A DNA stretch of 64,000 nucleotides from Leuconostoc litchii (GTDB lineage Bacteria > Bacillota > Bacilli > Lactobacillales > Lactobacillaceae). The stretch covers positions 540-64,539 of the forward strand of contig NZ_SDGY01000001.1 of the NCBI RefSeq assembly GCF_008107645.1, written 5' to 3'. The position numbers were made by a program, and so were the translations under genes. Under the pieces are notes generated by a model that made no database searches, had not been told where the DNA came from, and saw only the letters and a program-made list of their open reading frames with translations. Below, piece by piece: positions 25,104 through 33,494 of this stretch; position 1 is the first letter of the stretch; each line of letters opens with the position of its first letter.

Positions 25104-26066
25104 ATGACATATTCAGTAGTATTGATGGGAACCCCAGCTTTTGCGGTGCCGATATTAGAAGCACTGATTAAAAATAACGATTATGATGTAAAAGCTGTTG
25201 TAACGCAACCAGACCGTCCACAAGGAAGAAAACATACTTTAACGCCAAGTCCGGTTAAAACTGCAGCGCAAATATATGGTATCACTGTGTTACAACCAGA
25301 AAAAATAAGTGGTTCGCCTGAAATGCAGGAAATTATTGATATTAATCCTGATTTTATTGTGACAGCTGCATTTGGACAATTCTTGCCAACTAAGCTATTA
25401 AATGCAGCTAAGATTGCTGCTGTTAATACACATGCATCTTTATTACCAAAGTATCGAGGTGGTGCACCAGTTCATTATGCGATTATGAATGGTGACAAAG
25501 AAACTGGTGTTTCAATTATGTATATGGTAAAAACAATGGATGCAGGGGATGTTATCGACACGGTTAAAATCCCTATAACTGACCAAGATAATGTTGGTAC
25601 TATGTTTGAAAAGTTGAGTATAGCTGGACGTGACTTACTTTTAGAAACACTTCCCAAAATCGCAACAGGGGACATTAGCCCTGTGGCACAAGACAAAGAA
25701 AAAATTACTTTCTCACCAAATATTCCACATGAAATGCAAAATTTAAATTTTGCAACGGAAACCGCCAAACAACTGGATTGGCATATACGAGGTTTATATC
25801 CAACTCATCCTGCGTTTGCACAAGTGTTGAACCAACGCATGAAAATCACTGATGTTACACCTTTATTAGATGAAACTAACCAAACCCCAGGTAGTATTGT
25901 TGAGAGAAATAAAAAACAACTAAAAATTGCAGCTGCAGATGGTACAGTGGTTCAAATAAATCGCCTACAACCTGCTGGAAAATCAGAAATGGCAATCAGT
26001 GCATACTTGAATGGTGCTGGAAAAGATCTTGAAGTAGGTCAGAAATGGGCAATAATTAATGAGTGA
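25104..26066 (+). CDS. fmt: Methionyl-tRNA formyltransferase
   Basis: The 320-residue protein begins MTYSVVLMGTPAFAVPIL-like, the exact family N-terminus, preceded by GAGAGG six nt upstream. In-frame codons further upstream lie in the leader and are not supported. Visible motifs are TQPDRPQGR, the formyl-tetrahydrofolate site region NTHASLLPKYRGGAP (with catalytic Asn/His) and MDAGDVI. It formylates initiator Met-tRNA. It overlaps rsmB by 8 nt. Confidence 0.96.
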   Translation: MTYSVVLMGTPAFAVPILEALIKNNDYDVKAVVTQPDRPQGRKHTLTPSPVKTAAQIYGITVLQPEKISGSPEMQEIIDINPDFIVTAAFGQFLPTKLLNAAKIAAVNTHASLLPKYRGGAPVHYAIMNGDKETGVSIMYMVKTMDAGDVIDTVKIPITDQDNVGTMFEKLSIAGRDLLLETLPKIATGDISPVAQDKEKITFSPNIPHEMQNLNFATETAKQLDWHIRGLYPTHPAFAQVLNQRMKITDVTPLLDETNQTPGSIVERNKKQLKIAAADGTVVQINRLQPAGKSEMAISAYLNGAGKDLEVGQKWAIINE

Positions 26067-27405
26067 TAAACGAGTTTACAGTGATAATCCCCGTGTTTTA
26101 GCGGTTCAAACACTAGCTAAAATCAAAAACGGTGCATATTCAAACTTGCAATTAAATCAAATAATTAAGCAACATAAATTAGGTGAAGCAGATACTCGCT
26201 TGCTAACAACATTAGTTTATGGTGTGATTCAACATCGTTTAACTTTTGAATACTGGTTGGAACCATTTATTGGTAGCAAAAAAATTAACCCGTGGGTTCG
26301 TGAATTGCTTTATACAGCTGTTTTCCAAATGCAATATCTGGATAAAATACCACAACATGCTATTTTTAACGAATCAATTGAAGTTGCTAAAATTCTTGGA
26401 CATGTTGGCATAGGAAAGTTTGTTACTGCTATTTTACATAATATTAGTCGTCAAGGATTGCGTGATGTGGCTGATATTAAGGATGATGTTGAGCGTCTCT
26501 CAATTGAATATAGTTTGCCTGTGTGGTTGGTTGAAGAACTAATTAAGCAGAATGGGGATAAGCACGCACGCCAAATTATTACGTCAATTAATGACGCACC
26601 AAAGCAATCCGTACGAGTTAATACGGTGATAACCACTGATGAAGAAGTGGTGCAAGCATTAGAAGCAGAAAATTTCATTGTGGAGTCGTCAAAAGTTGCT
26701 GCTCATGCATTTGTAGTGAGTGGCGGTCATGTGGCGAGTTCTAAAGCCTACCACGATGGTTGGTTGACATTGCAAGATGAAAGTGCGATGTTGCCTGTAG
26801 AAAGTTTACATTTAACACCGGATGTTAAAAACATTTTAGATGCTGCTGCAGCACCAGGTGGTAAAACAACACAGTTAGCACAATACAGTGCACCAGATGC
26901 AATAATTACGGCGTTAGATGTTCATGAGCATAAAATTAAATTAATTAATCACAATGCTGAAAGATTGCATGTAGCTGATAAAATTCATGCTCGTGTCCTT
27001 GACGCACGTAAAGTACCTGAACAAATTGACAAAAAATTTGAACGTATCTTGGTTGATGCGCCATGCTCAGGGTTTGGGCTGTTACGTAGAAAACCTGAGA
27101 TTAGATACGATAAAACAATTGAAGATGTCGCTAGTTTAGCGCGTCTTCAAGCAGAAATATTGGATTCAGTTAGCCAAAACCTTGCAAAAAATGGTATCAT
27201 GGTTTACAGTACTTGTACAATATTGCGTCAAGAAAATGACGATGTTGTAACAAAATTTTTAAAAAACCATCCGAATTTTGAATTGATGCCAACAAAAACA
27301 TCATATAAATTGAAATTAGATGACAGTGAAAAAGCCTTGCACGTTTATCCAAGTGATTATCAAACTGATGGTTTTTTCGTAGCTACATTGAGGAAAAATG
27401 ATTAA
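26059..27405 (+). CDS. rsmB: 16S rRNA m5C967 methyltransferase RsmB (Sun)
   Basis: The 448-residue protein has an N-terminal NusB-like RNA-binding domain (about 1-140) and a C-terminal Rossmann methyltransferase. The SAM motif is DAAAAPGGKTTQLA, and the two cysteines of m5C enzymes lie in VDAPCSGFG and YSTCTI. It methylates C967 of 16S rRNA by family assignment. It overlaps fmt and prpC, placing it in the fmt-rsmB-prpC-prkC-rsgA operon known from Firmicutes. Confidence 0.95.
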   Translation: MSDKRVYSDNPRVLAVQTLAKIKNGAYSNLQLNQIIKQHKLGEADTRLLTTLVYGVIQHRLTFEYWLEPFIGSKKINPWVRELLYTAVFQMQYLDKIPQHAIFNESIEVAKILGHVGIGKFVTAILHNISRQGLRDVADIKDDVERLSIEYSLPVWLVEELIKQNGDKHARQIITSINDAPKQSVRVNTVITTDEEVVQALEAENFIVESSKVAAHAFVVSGGHVASSKAYHDGWLTLQDESAMLPVESLHLTPDVKNILDAAAAPGGKTTQLAQYSAPDAIITALDVHEHKIKLINHNAERLHVADKIHARVLDARKVPEQIDKKFERILVDAPCSGFGLLRRKPEIRYDKTIEDVASLARLQAEILDSVSQNLAKNGIMVYSTCTILRQENDDVVTKFLKNHPNFELMPTKTSYKLKLDDSEKALHVYPSDYQTDGFFVATLRKND

Positions 27406-28139
27406 TGGCAATTGCCTATCACACGGATCCCGGATCCAAGCGTCGAGATAATGAAGACTATGTTGGCGCCTTTACAAATCAAGCTGGTAGAACGATGGTT
27501 ATTGTAGCTGACGGGGTTACCTCCAATGAAGGAGGCGAAGTTGCTAGTGCAATGACTGTCGAACATTTTGGTCATGCTTGGCAGAACAGTAGTATGGAAA
27601 CAATTGTGCCCACAATTACATGGATAAAAGAACAAGCTAAGATTGAAAATAAGGCTATTATCGATGCTGGGCAACGATTTCAAGAATTGTCACAGATGGC
27701 AACAACGGTTGTACTAGCTATATTATTTGATGAAAAAATAGTTGTTGCTAATCTTGGGGATTCAAAAGCTTTTCTACTTCATCGGGACCAACTGATACAG
27801 TTATCAAATGATCATGTTTTAAAAAATGAAATGGTGCGTCGTGGCGTAATGGCCACAGATGATGCTAAAAAAATAGCGCATGCTAATAGTGTGACACGAT
27901 TTTTAGGTGTTGATAAATATGCAGATATCGAGATTTCTCAACATAAATTTGTTGATGATGATATTTTGTTTTTAACATCCGATGGTATTACAAAAGTACT
28001 AAGTGATGATACAATTAAACGAATCATGCGTTATGAAGAAACGCTAGAAATTAGAGTTTTTGATATGATTCAGCAAGCAAATATAAAAGGCGCACCAGAT
28101 AATGTGACAGCGGTACTTGTCACACATGAAAAGGATTAA
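27405..28139 (+). CDS. prpC: PP2C-type serine/threonine phosphatase
   Basis: The 244-residue protein has the metal-dependent PP2C motifs: SKRRDNEDYVG, VADGVTSNEGGE, NLGDSKAFL, TSDGITKVL and PDNVTAVLV, supplying the Asp residues that bind two manganese ions. It reverses phosphorylation by the PrkC kinase encoded next, 2 nt downstream. Its start codon overlaps the rsmB stop by 1 nt. Confidence 0.95.
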   Translation: MAIAYHTDPGSKRRDNEDYVGAFTNQAGRTMVIVADGVTSNEGGEVASAMTVEHFGHAWQNSSMETIVPTITWIKEQAKIENKAIIDAGQRFQELSQMATTVVLAILFDEKIVVANLGDSKAFLLHRDQLIQLSNDHVLKNEMVRRGVMATDDAKKIAHANSVTRFLGVDKYADIEISQHKFVDDDILFLTSDGITKVLSDDTIKRIMRYEETLEIRVFDMIQQANIKGAPDNVTAVLVTHEKD

Positions 28140-28141
28140 AG

Positions 28142-30064
28142 ATGTTACCAGATACACTAGTTGACAATAGATACCGTATTATTAGATCGCTTGGCGATGG
28201 CGGTATGGCCAATGTTTATTTGGCGCATGATGAATTTCTTAATCGTGATGTAACGTTTAAAATGATGCGTCTTGATATGAAAAATGACTTAGATTTAGCA
28301 AAACGTTTTCAAAGAGAAGCTTTATCTGTAACTGAACTAATAGATGACAATATTGTTCAGGTTTATGATGTTGGCGAATACCAAGGGTCACAATACATTG
28401 TCATGGAATATGTTGATGGCACAACGCTTAAGTCATACATTAATGAAAAATTTCCAATTGCCTATCAACAAGTAGTTGATATTATGATGCAGATTTTGCG
28501 CGCTGTTCAAGCAGCCCATGATGCTGGTATTATTCATCGAGACTTAAAGCCTCAAAATATTTTAATTGATAAAAATGATCAAGTGAAAATTACTGACTTT
28601 GGCATTGCTATTGCTAAGGCAGATCAAGATATCACACAAGCACATACTGTTATTGGTTCAGTGCATTACTTATCTCCTGAGCAAACACGTGGTGGCATGG
28701 CTTCAGCAAAATCAGACATCTATGCATTAGGTGTCATGTTGTATGAAATGTTAACAAAGCAGGTACCATATGAAGGAGATACACCGGTTGCAATTGCATT
28801 GAAGCATGCCACAGCGGACATGCCTTCAGTACGTGATTTTGATCCTAGAATTCCTCAAGCACTAGAAAATGTTATTTTAAAAGCTACCGCTAAAAAGCCG
28901 CAAGATCGATATGCTGATGTATCGGTTATGGCTGATGATTTAAAAACGGTCTTGTCACCAAGAAGATCAAACGAACAACGCTTTGCACCAACCACTGATA
29001 TTGACAACGAAACACGTATCATTCCCATGGCACAAATTCAAGATCAATTAAAAAATGGTGTGTCTTCAGTTAATTCTTTGCCAGAAGAGGTTCCAGAAGA
29101 GCCGTCAATCAAAGATCAGATTATTGAATATGGTAAAAAAGGTTATTCAGTAAAAAATATTGCCAAAATTGTTGACCGTACACCTAATTATGTAAGAAAC
29201 GTACTAAGAGGCAACGGTATAAAGTATAGGGATAGTAAGTTATTCAAAATTGTTGGTTTTTTGGCACTACTTATCATTGTATTAATTGCTATTTTTGCAT
29301 TTATACATATTCAAGCCAGTCAAATTACCGTTCCAAGTTTGTCGAATCTGACTCAAGCACAAGCTGAAAAGAAAATACAAGATGCTGGGCTAAACGTTGG
29401 TACAGTAACATCGACTACCTCAACAACAGTCAAAAAGGGTAGCGTCGTACGCTCAACGCCAAAAGAAGGAGCAGATGCCAAAAAGGGTGATAATATCAAC
29501 TTAGTTATCTCTTCTGGCAAGGCTAAAGTGCGTTTTGGAGACTACGTTGGTTCAGATTACGATGTAACAGCAGCGCAATTACGTTCACAAGGTTATGATG
29601 TGCAGAAAGTACAACAAGCTTCTGATAGTGTAGCGTCGGGCACAATAATTGCCCAATCTGTTAATGCCAATAATAAGGTTGATCCAACCGCGACAGGAGT
29701 AACATTTACAGTTTCTACCGGACCGATTAAAATTACAGTACCTGATTTTACTAAAAATAGTACACAGAGTGATGTTCAAAATTGGGCAACTCAAAATGAT
29801 GTAACGGTAAACTTCAACACAACTTATTCTAATTCAGTCAAGAAAGATCATGTCATTAGTCAGTCTATTCGTGGTGGCTCAAAAATTACTAAAGATAATA
29901 CGTTGCTTATCACAATTTCTCAAGGGCCAGAGCAATCAAGCTCAAGTAGTAGCTCATCGTCATCAAGTTCTAGTAGCAGCTCCTCAAGTAGTACATCAAA
30001 TAACAATGATTCTAGTGATGTGTCTTCCAATTCTTCGCAATCTGAAAGTACTTCAAGCCGATAG
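28142..30064 (+). CDS. prkC: PASTA-domain serine/threonine protein kinase PrkC/StkP, with HTH-like linker and poly-serine tail
   Basis: The 640-residue protein has a Hanks-type kinase domain (about 10-275): LGDGGMANVYL loop, HRDLKPQN catalytic loop and DFG in ITDFGIA. Residues 323-363 (IIEYGKKGYSVKNIAKIV and onward) look like a helix-turn-helix, which is not usual in PrkC. A transmembrane helix (about 370-393) and three extracellular PASTA domains (about 395-598) follow. The tail has 19 serines in a row (about 602-620) and more Ser/Asn. PASTA domains sense muropeptides or lipid II in relatives. It is paired with prpC. Confidence covers the kinase; the roles of linker and tail are open. Confidence 0.95.
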   Translation: MLPDTLVDNRYRIIRSLGDGGMANVYLAHDEFLNRDVTFKMMRLDMKNDLDLAKRFQREALSVTELIDDNIVQVYDVGEYQGSQYIVMEYVDGTTLKSYINEKFPIAYQQVVDIMMQILRAVQAAHDAGIIHRDLKPQNILIDKNDQVKITDFGIAIAKADQDITQAHTVIGSVHYLSPEQTRGGMASAKSDIYALGVMLYEMLTKQVPYEGDTPVAIALKHATADMPSVRDFDPRIPQALENVILKATAKKPQDRYADVSVMADDLKTVLSPRRSNEQRFAPTTDIDNETRIIPMAQIQDQLKNGVSSVNSLPEEVPEEPSIKDQIIEYGKKGYSVKNIAKIVDRTPNYVRNVLRGNGIKYRDSKLFKIVGFLALLIIVLIAIFAFIHIQASQITVPSLSNLTQAQAEKKIQDAGLNVGTVTSTTSTTVKKGSVVRSTPKEGADAKKGDNINLVISSGKAKVRFGDYVGSDYDVTAAQLRSQGYDVQKVQQASDSVASGTIIAQSVNANNKVDPTATGVTFTVSTGPIKITVPDFTKNSTQSDVQNWATQNDVTVNFNTTYSNSVKKDHVISQSIRGGSKITKDNTLLITISQGPEQSSSSSSSSSSSSSSSSSSSTSNNNDSSDVSSNSSQSESTSSR

Positions 30065-30075
30065 TTACTATATTT

Positions 30076-30101
30076 AAAAGTCGATATTATCGGCTTTTTT
30101 T
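30076..30101 (+). terminator. prkC terminator
   Basis: AAAAGTCGAT pairs with ATCGGCTTTT around ATT, followed by T7. The rsgA -10 box begins within the next few bases. Confidence 0.8.
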
Positions 30102-30115
30102 GTTATTATTAATAT
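30101..30115 (+). promoter_or_regulatory. Extended -10 promoter placing the start site at the rsgA ATG
   Basis: TGTTATTAT is followed by six bases and the rsgA ATG, with no Shine-Dalgarno sequence. TCGATA lies 17 bp before the -10 box, inside the prkC terminator stem. Confidence 0.55.
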
Positions 30116-31003
30116 ATGAAAACAGGACGAATAATTAGATCGCTCAGCGGTTACTACGACATACAATTATCGGATGGGGACATTGAGCGTGCACGCGCAC
30201 GTGGTGAATTTCGAAAATCTAAACAAAAACCATTAGTAGGTGATTTTGTGGATTTTGAAAGTCAAAACAATGAAGGGTTTATTTGGGCTATTCATCAAAG
30301 AGAAAACAGTTTAGTTCGCCCGTTAGTTGCAAATATCGATTTGGCGGTTATTGTGACTGCTGTAAAAGAGCCGGATTTTGCTTCGAATTTGTTAGATCGT
30401 CAACTTGTTGCACTAGAGGCTGCCAATGTTACACCTCTGATTTATTTTTCCAAAGTGGACTTGTTAAATGAATCAGAAATTAAGCACCTTCATCAGATAG
30501 CCGTTGATTATCAAAGTATAGGATATAATGTTATTCTTTCAGATGAAAAAAATGTTTTAAAAACACTTGAATTTTCTTTACAAAAGAAGGTTTCAGTTTT
30601 CATGGGACAAACTGGTGCAGGAAAATCTACGCTGCTCAATCATTTATCTCCACGATTAGGGTTAGAGACAGGTGAAGTGTCTAAAGCCTTAAGTAGAGGA
30701 AAGCACACAACGCGTCAAGTAACATTAATTCAAATTAATGAAGCTTTAATTGCGGATACACCAGGTTTTTCATCTTATGAAGTGTTTGATTTTCCCGTTG
30801 AAGACTTAGATGACTACTTTCCGGAATTTGTTGAGAAAAGGCCAGGGTGCCGTTTTCGAGGATGTTTACATCTAAATGAACCCAAGTGTGCGATTAAAGA
30901 GGCTGTTGCTGTTGGCACAATCCTTACGTCAAGGTATAATAGTTACAAAGCGTTTTATGAATTAATTAAAGCGCAGAAACCAAAATATAAGACAGATAAT
31001 TAA
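30116..31003 (+). CDS. rsgA: Small ribosomal subunit biogenesis GTPase RsgA
   Basis: The 295-residue protein has an N-terminal OB fold and a circularly permuted GTPase domain in the order G4 (YFSKVDL), G1 ([12 protein letters not shown]) and G3 (DTPGFSS). The C-terminal zinc knuckle reads [14 protein letters not shown] (Cys, Cys, His, Cys). It checks late 30S subunit maturation. The N-terminus [12 protein letters not shown] matches the family at this ATG, which supports the start even though no ribosome-binding site is present. Confidence 0.96.
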   Translation: MKTGRIIRSLSGYYDIQLSDGDIERARARGEFRKSKQKPLVGDFVDFESQNNEGFIWAIHQRENSLVRPLVANIDLAVIVTAVKEPDFASNLLDRQLVALEAANVTPLIYFSKVDLLNESEIKHLHQIAVDYQSIGYNVILSDEKNVLKTLEFSLQKKVSVFMGQTGAGKSTLLNHLSPRLGLETGEVSKALSRGKHTTRQVTLIQINEALIADTPGFSSYEVFDFPVEDLDDYFPEFVEKRPGCRFRGCLHLNEPKCAIKEAVAVGTILTSRYNSYKAFYELIKAQKPKYKTDN

Positions 31004-31017
31004 AAAGAGGTAATAGC

Positions 31018-31674
31018 ATGTCAGGAATTATTGCACCATCAATTTTGAGCGCAGATTACACAAATTTGGAACGTGATGTCAAGCTTGTTGAAGCTGCTGG
31101 TGCAGAGTATTTGCACATTGATGTTATGGACGGTACATTTGTACCAGCAATTTCTTATGGACCTAATTGGGTGAAACAATTACGTCCGGAAACTAATATG
31201 GTTTTGGATGTTCATTTGATGGTTCAAAATCCAGAACGCTTTGTAGAAGAGTTTGCCGATGCTGGTGCAGATATTATCGGTGTTCATGTTGAAGCTACAC
31301 CACATATTCACCGTGCTTTGCAAATGATTAAAAATAAGGGTGTTAAAGCCGAAGTTGTGATTAACCCGGGAACACCTGTCTCAGCTATTGAAGCTGTATT
31401 GGACATTGTGGATCAAGTATTAGTTATGACGGTTAATCCCGGTTTTGGCGGACAAAAATTCTTACCATCAACACTTCAAAAAATTGCACAATTAAAAACA
31501 TTCCGTGAAGAACGTGGTTTTGATTTTGATATTGAAATTGATGGTGGTGTCAACAACGAAACAATTCAGTCAGCTTATGAAGCTGGTGCTAATGTATTTG
31601 TGGCTGGTTCTTACGTGTATGATAAAGTTGACCCTGCTGCTAAAATTAATATTTTGAAAGACTTGATCAAATAA
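31018..31674 (+). CDS. rpe: Ribulose-phosphate 3-epimerase
   Basis: The 218-residue TIM-barrel enzyme has SILSADYTNL, the metal-site HIDVMDG, HLMVQNPE and VMTVNPGFGGQKF. It interconverts ribulose-5-phosphate and xylulose-5-phosphate. This is central in heterofermentative lactic bacteria, where xylulose-5-phosphate feeds phosphoketolase. AAAGAGG precedes the start. It overlaps thiN by 1 nt. Confidence 0.96.
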   Translation: MSGIIAPSILSADYTNLERDVKLVEAAGAEYLHIDVMDGTFVPAISYGPNWVKQLRPETNMVLDVHLMVQNPERFVEEFADAGADIIGVHVEATPHIHRALQMIKNKGVKAEVVINPGTPVSAIEAVLDIVDQVLVMTVNPGFGGQKFLPSTLQKIAQLKTFREERGFDFDIEIDGGVNNETIQSAYEAGANVFVAGSYVYDKVDPAAKINILKDLIK

Positions 31675-32321
31675 TGCAAATTAACATCTTAGCTGGTGGT
31701 CCCACTGAACTGTGGCCAAAAAATTTATTTCAAGAGCCAGGGGTTTGGATTGGTGCTGATCGCGGTGCTTGGTATTTATATCAAAGAAAGATACCAATGA
31801 TTCTGGCTGTCGGTGACTTTGATTCGTTAACAGTCGAGGAGTTATCAGTTATTAAAAAACACCTTTCAACCCAAAATATTATCCATGTGAAAGCTGAGAA
31901 GGATGAAACAGATACTGAGTTGGGGTTAATGTATGCTCAAGGTCAACATCCTGATACTATTAAAATTTTTGGCGCAACTGGCGCAAGAATTGATCATACG
32001 TTAAGTAATTTGTGGTTGATGGCTGATGAGAAATTTCATAGTATTGTTGAAAAAACACAATTCATTGATTATATGAACGTTGTTAGCTATGCTAAGCCAG
32101 GGTTGCGTGAAATTATCAAGCAAGCTAACACCAAGTATTTGGGTTTTATGCCACTTAACGATGTCTCTAACTTTGAAATTAAAGATGCTAAGTATACATT
32201 GACACTAACAAAAAATAAGTATAAAATGTGGTCATCAAATGAATTTGTTTCGGATTCTGTTCACATATCCTTTGATACAGGAATCGTAATGATTACACAA
32301 TCAGTAGATGGAGGTAAATAA
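31674..32321 (+). CDS. thiN: Thiamine pyrophosphokinase
   Basis: The 215-residue protein has family motifs GADRGAWYL, AVGDFDSL, KDETDTELGL and GATGARIDHTLSN, which bind thiamine and ATP-magnesium. It converts thiamine to thiamine diphosphate, the cofactor of phosphoketolase and transketolase. The rsgA-rpe-thiN order is typical of Firmicutes. The start codon overlaps the rpe stop. Confidence 0.94.
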   Translation: MQINILAGGPTELWPKNLFQEPGVWIGADRGAWYLYQRKIPMILAVGDFDSLTVEELSVIKKHLSTQNIIHVKAEKDETDTELGLMYAQGQHPDTIKIFGATGARIDHTLSNLWLMADEKFHSIVEKTQFIDYMNVVSYAKPGLREIIKQANTKYLGFMPLNDVSNFEIKDAKYTLTLTKNKYKMWSSNEFVSDSVHISFDTGIVMITQSVDGGK

Positions 32322-32322
32322 T

Positions 32323-32637
32323 ATGTCAGTCAAAACAGTAGAAGATGCAACTTTTGTTGAAGAAACAAACACTGGTGTCAGCATTACAGACTTCTGGGCT
32401 ACGTGGTGTGGACCATGTCGCATGCAATCACCAGTTTTAGATGTTTTATCAGATGAAATTGATAATGTAAAATTTGTTAAAATGGACGTTGATGCTAATC
32501 CTGAAACACCGGCCGAATTTGGTATTCGCGCTATTCCCACACTGTTAATTAAAAAAGATGGGGAAGTAATGGATCGTTTGACAGGTTTTCATAACAAGGA
32601 ACAATTAGCAAAGATTTTAGCGAAATATACAAATTAA
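32323..32637 (+). CDS. trxA: Thioredoxin-family protein
   Basis: The 104-residue protein has a thioredoxin fold with active site WATWCGPCRM (Cys pair near residues 30-33) and the conserved cis-proline in IRAIPTLLI. It is a cytoplasmic thiol-disulfide reductant. The start chosen has GGAGG eight nt upstream inside the end of thiN; an in-frame ATG 15 nt earlier overlaps this ribosome-binding site. It begins 1 nt after the thiN stop, so it is read with that operon. Confidence 0.92.
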   Translation: MSVKTVEDATFVEETNTGVSITDFWATWCGPCRMQSPVLDVLSDEIDNVKFVKMDVDANPETPAEFGIRAIPTLLIKKDGEVMDRLTGFHNKEQLAKILAKYTN

Positions 32638-32638
32638 C

Positions 32639-32667
32639 TTGTCAAAGGGTTGAGTTTCTGGTAAAAT
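32639..32667 (+). promoter_or_regulatory. rpmB promoter
   Basis: TTGTCA-N17-TAAAAT with TGG before the -10 box is one of the best promoters in the window. The leader of about 55 nt contains GAGCT and AGCTC arms that could pair. Confidence 0.7.
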
Positions 32668-32727
32668 TTAATATTGTTGTAGAAAGAGCTTTTAAAAAAT
32701 AAATAGCTCGAAGAAGGAGGGTTAAAC

Positions 32728-32928
32728 ATGGCAAAAGATGCTATTACTGGTGCACGTACACGCTTTGGTAACCAACGTTCACACGCGTTGAACTCAAGTC
32801 GTCGTAGCTGGAAGCCAAACTTGCAAAAAGTTACGGTTAAAATTAACGGTGCTGCAGCAAAAAAGGTTTATTTAACAGCACGCACTTTGAAGGCTGGATT
32901 GAAGAACGGATCTATCGAACGCGTCTAA
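32728..32928 (+). CDS. rpmB: 50S ribosomal protein L28
   Basis: The 66-residue protein shows the L28 pattern [26 protein letters not shown] and [11 protein letters not shown]. It has no cysteines, as in zinc-free L28 forms. AAGGAGGG, an extended ribosome-binding site, lies 6 nt before the start. It is monocistronic, with its own promoter and terminator, and is next to the yloU-fakA pair as in Bacillus. Confidence 0.97.
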   Translation: MAKDAITGARTRFGNQRSHALNSSRRSWKPNLQKVTVKINGAAAKKVYLTARTLKAGLKNGSIERV

Positions 32929-32958
32929 ACTAATGTTTTTTAGTTTAATAACGTTTTG

Positions 32959-32984
32959 AGACCACCATTGGGTGGTCTTTTTTA
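32959..32984 (+). terminator. rpmB terminator
   Basis: GACCACC pairs with GGTGGTC around a 4-nt loop, followed by T6. Confidence 0.88.
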
Positions 32985-33025
32985 TTAATAGTTTGAGTGC
33001 CTGTCAATGCAACATAATCTATCTA

Positions 33026-33034
33026 TGGTAAAAT
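33026..33034 (+). promoter_or_regulatory. yloU extended -10 promoter
   Basis: TGGTAAAAT gives a predicted transcript start near 33041 and a leader of about 86 nt. Confidence 0.5.
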
Positions 33035-33056
33035 ATACCTAGTAAACTCTTTTGTG

Positions 33057-33126
33057 AGGAGGAAAGGCATTTATTAGTATCAAAGTAATTGAATTTTTTT
33101 GATATTAATAAACGTTCTAAAAAAAT
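33057..33126 (+). promoter_or_regulatory. yloU leader with Shine-Dalgarno separated from the ATG by a 15-bp hairpin
   Basis: AGGAGGAAAGG (33057-33067) is followed not by a start codon but by a 15-bp stem (33070-33084 with 33098-33112, one G-T wobble, 13-nt loop). Fourteen A/T-rich bases then lead to the yloU ATG, which has no local Shine-Dalgarno. Folding the hairpin would bring the site to within about 16-21 nt of the ATG. Confidence 0.55.
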
Positions 33127-33486
33127 ATGGCGATTATAATTAAAACGCAAAATGGTGACATTAGCCTAGAAAATGACGTTATTGCTACAATAGTTGGTGG
33201 TTCTGCAATTGAAAATCCTGGGGTTGTAGGTATGGCTTCTAAAGCTACTTTTCGTGATGGTGTCAATCAAATTTTGAATCGTGAAAATTATGCTAAGGGT
33301 GTTGTAGTACATCAAAAAGATAGTGGTGTAGCAGTGGATGTATATCTAGTTGCACAATACGGTACTAAATTGTCCGAGATTTCAAAATCAGTTCAGGGTA
33401 AAGTAAAGTATAATCTTGACGCATATTTGGGTATTCATGTTTCCGAAGTTAATGTGATTGTTCAAGGTGTTCGTGTCAGTGACTAG
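33127..33486 (+). CDS. Asp23/Gls24-family envelope stress protein (YloU-like)
   Basis: The 119-residue protein belongs to the Asp23/DUF322 family. Signatures are the N-terminal QNGDISLENDVIATIVGGSA, GVVGMASK, the central VAVDVYLVAQYGTK and the terminal VNVIVQGVRV. It lies next to the FakA gene, exactly as yloU-yloV in Bacillus. The function of YloU is not settled. The N-terminus aligns with relatives at this ATG, and an in-frame stop lies just upstream, so the start is firm despite the lack of a nearby ribosome-binding site. Confidence 0.92.
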   Translation: MAIIIKTQNGDISLENDVIATIVGGSAIENPGVVGMASKATFRDGVNQILNRENYAKGVVVHQKDSGVAVDVYLVAQYGTKLSEISKSVQGKVKYNLDAYLGIHVSEVNVIVQGVRVSD

Positions 33487-33494
33487 GAGAGAGT

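Noticed and set aside
29936-30060. Simple-sequence DNA repeat
   Set aside because: All six serine codons are mixed irregularly, so it is a protein-level serine run, not a DNA repeat array.
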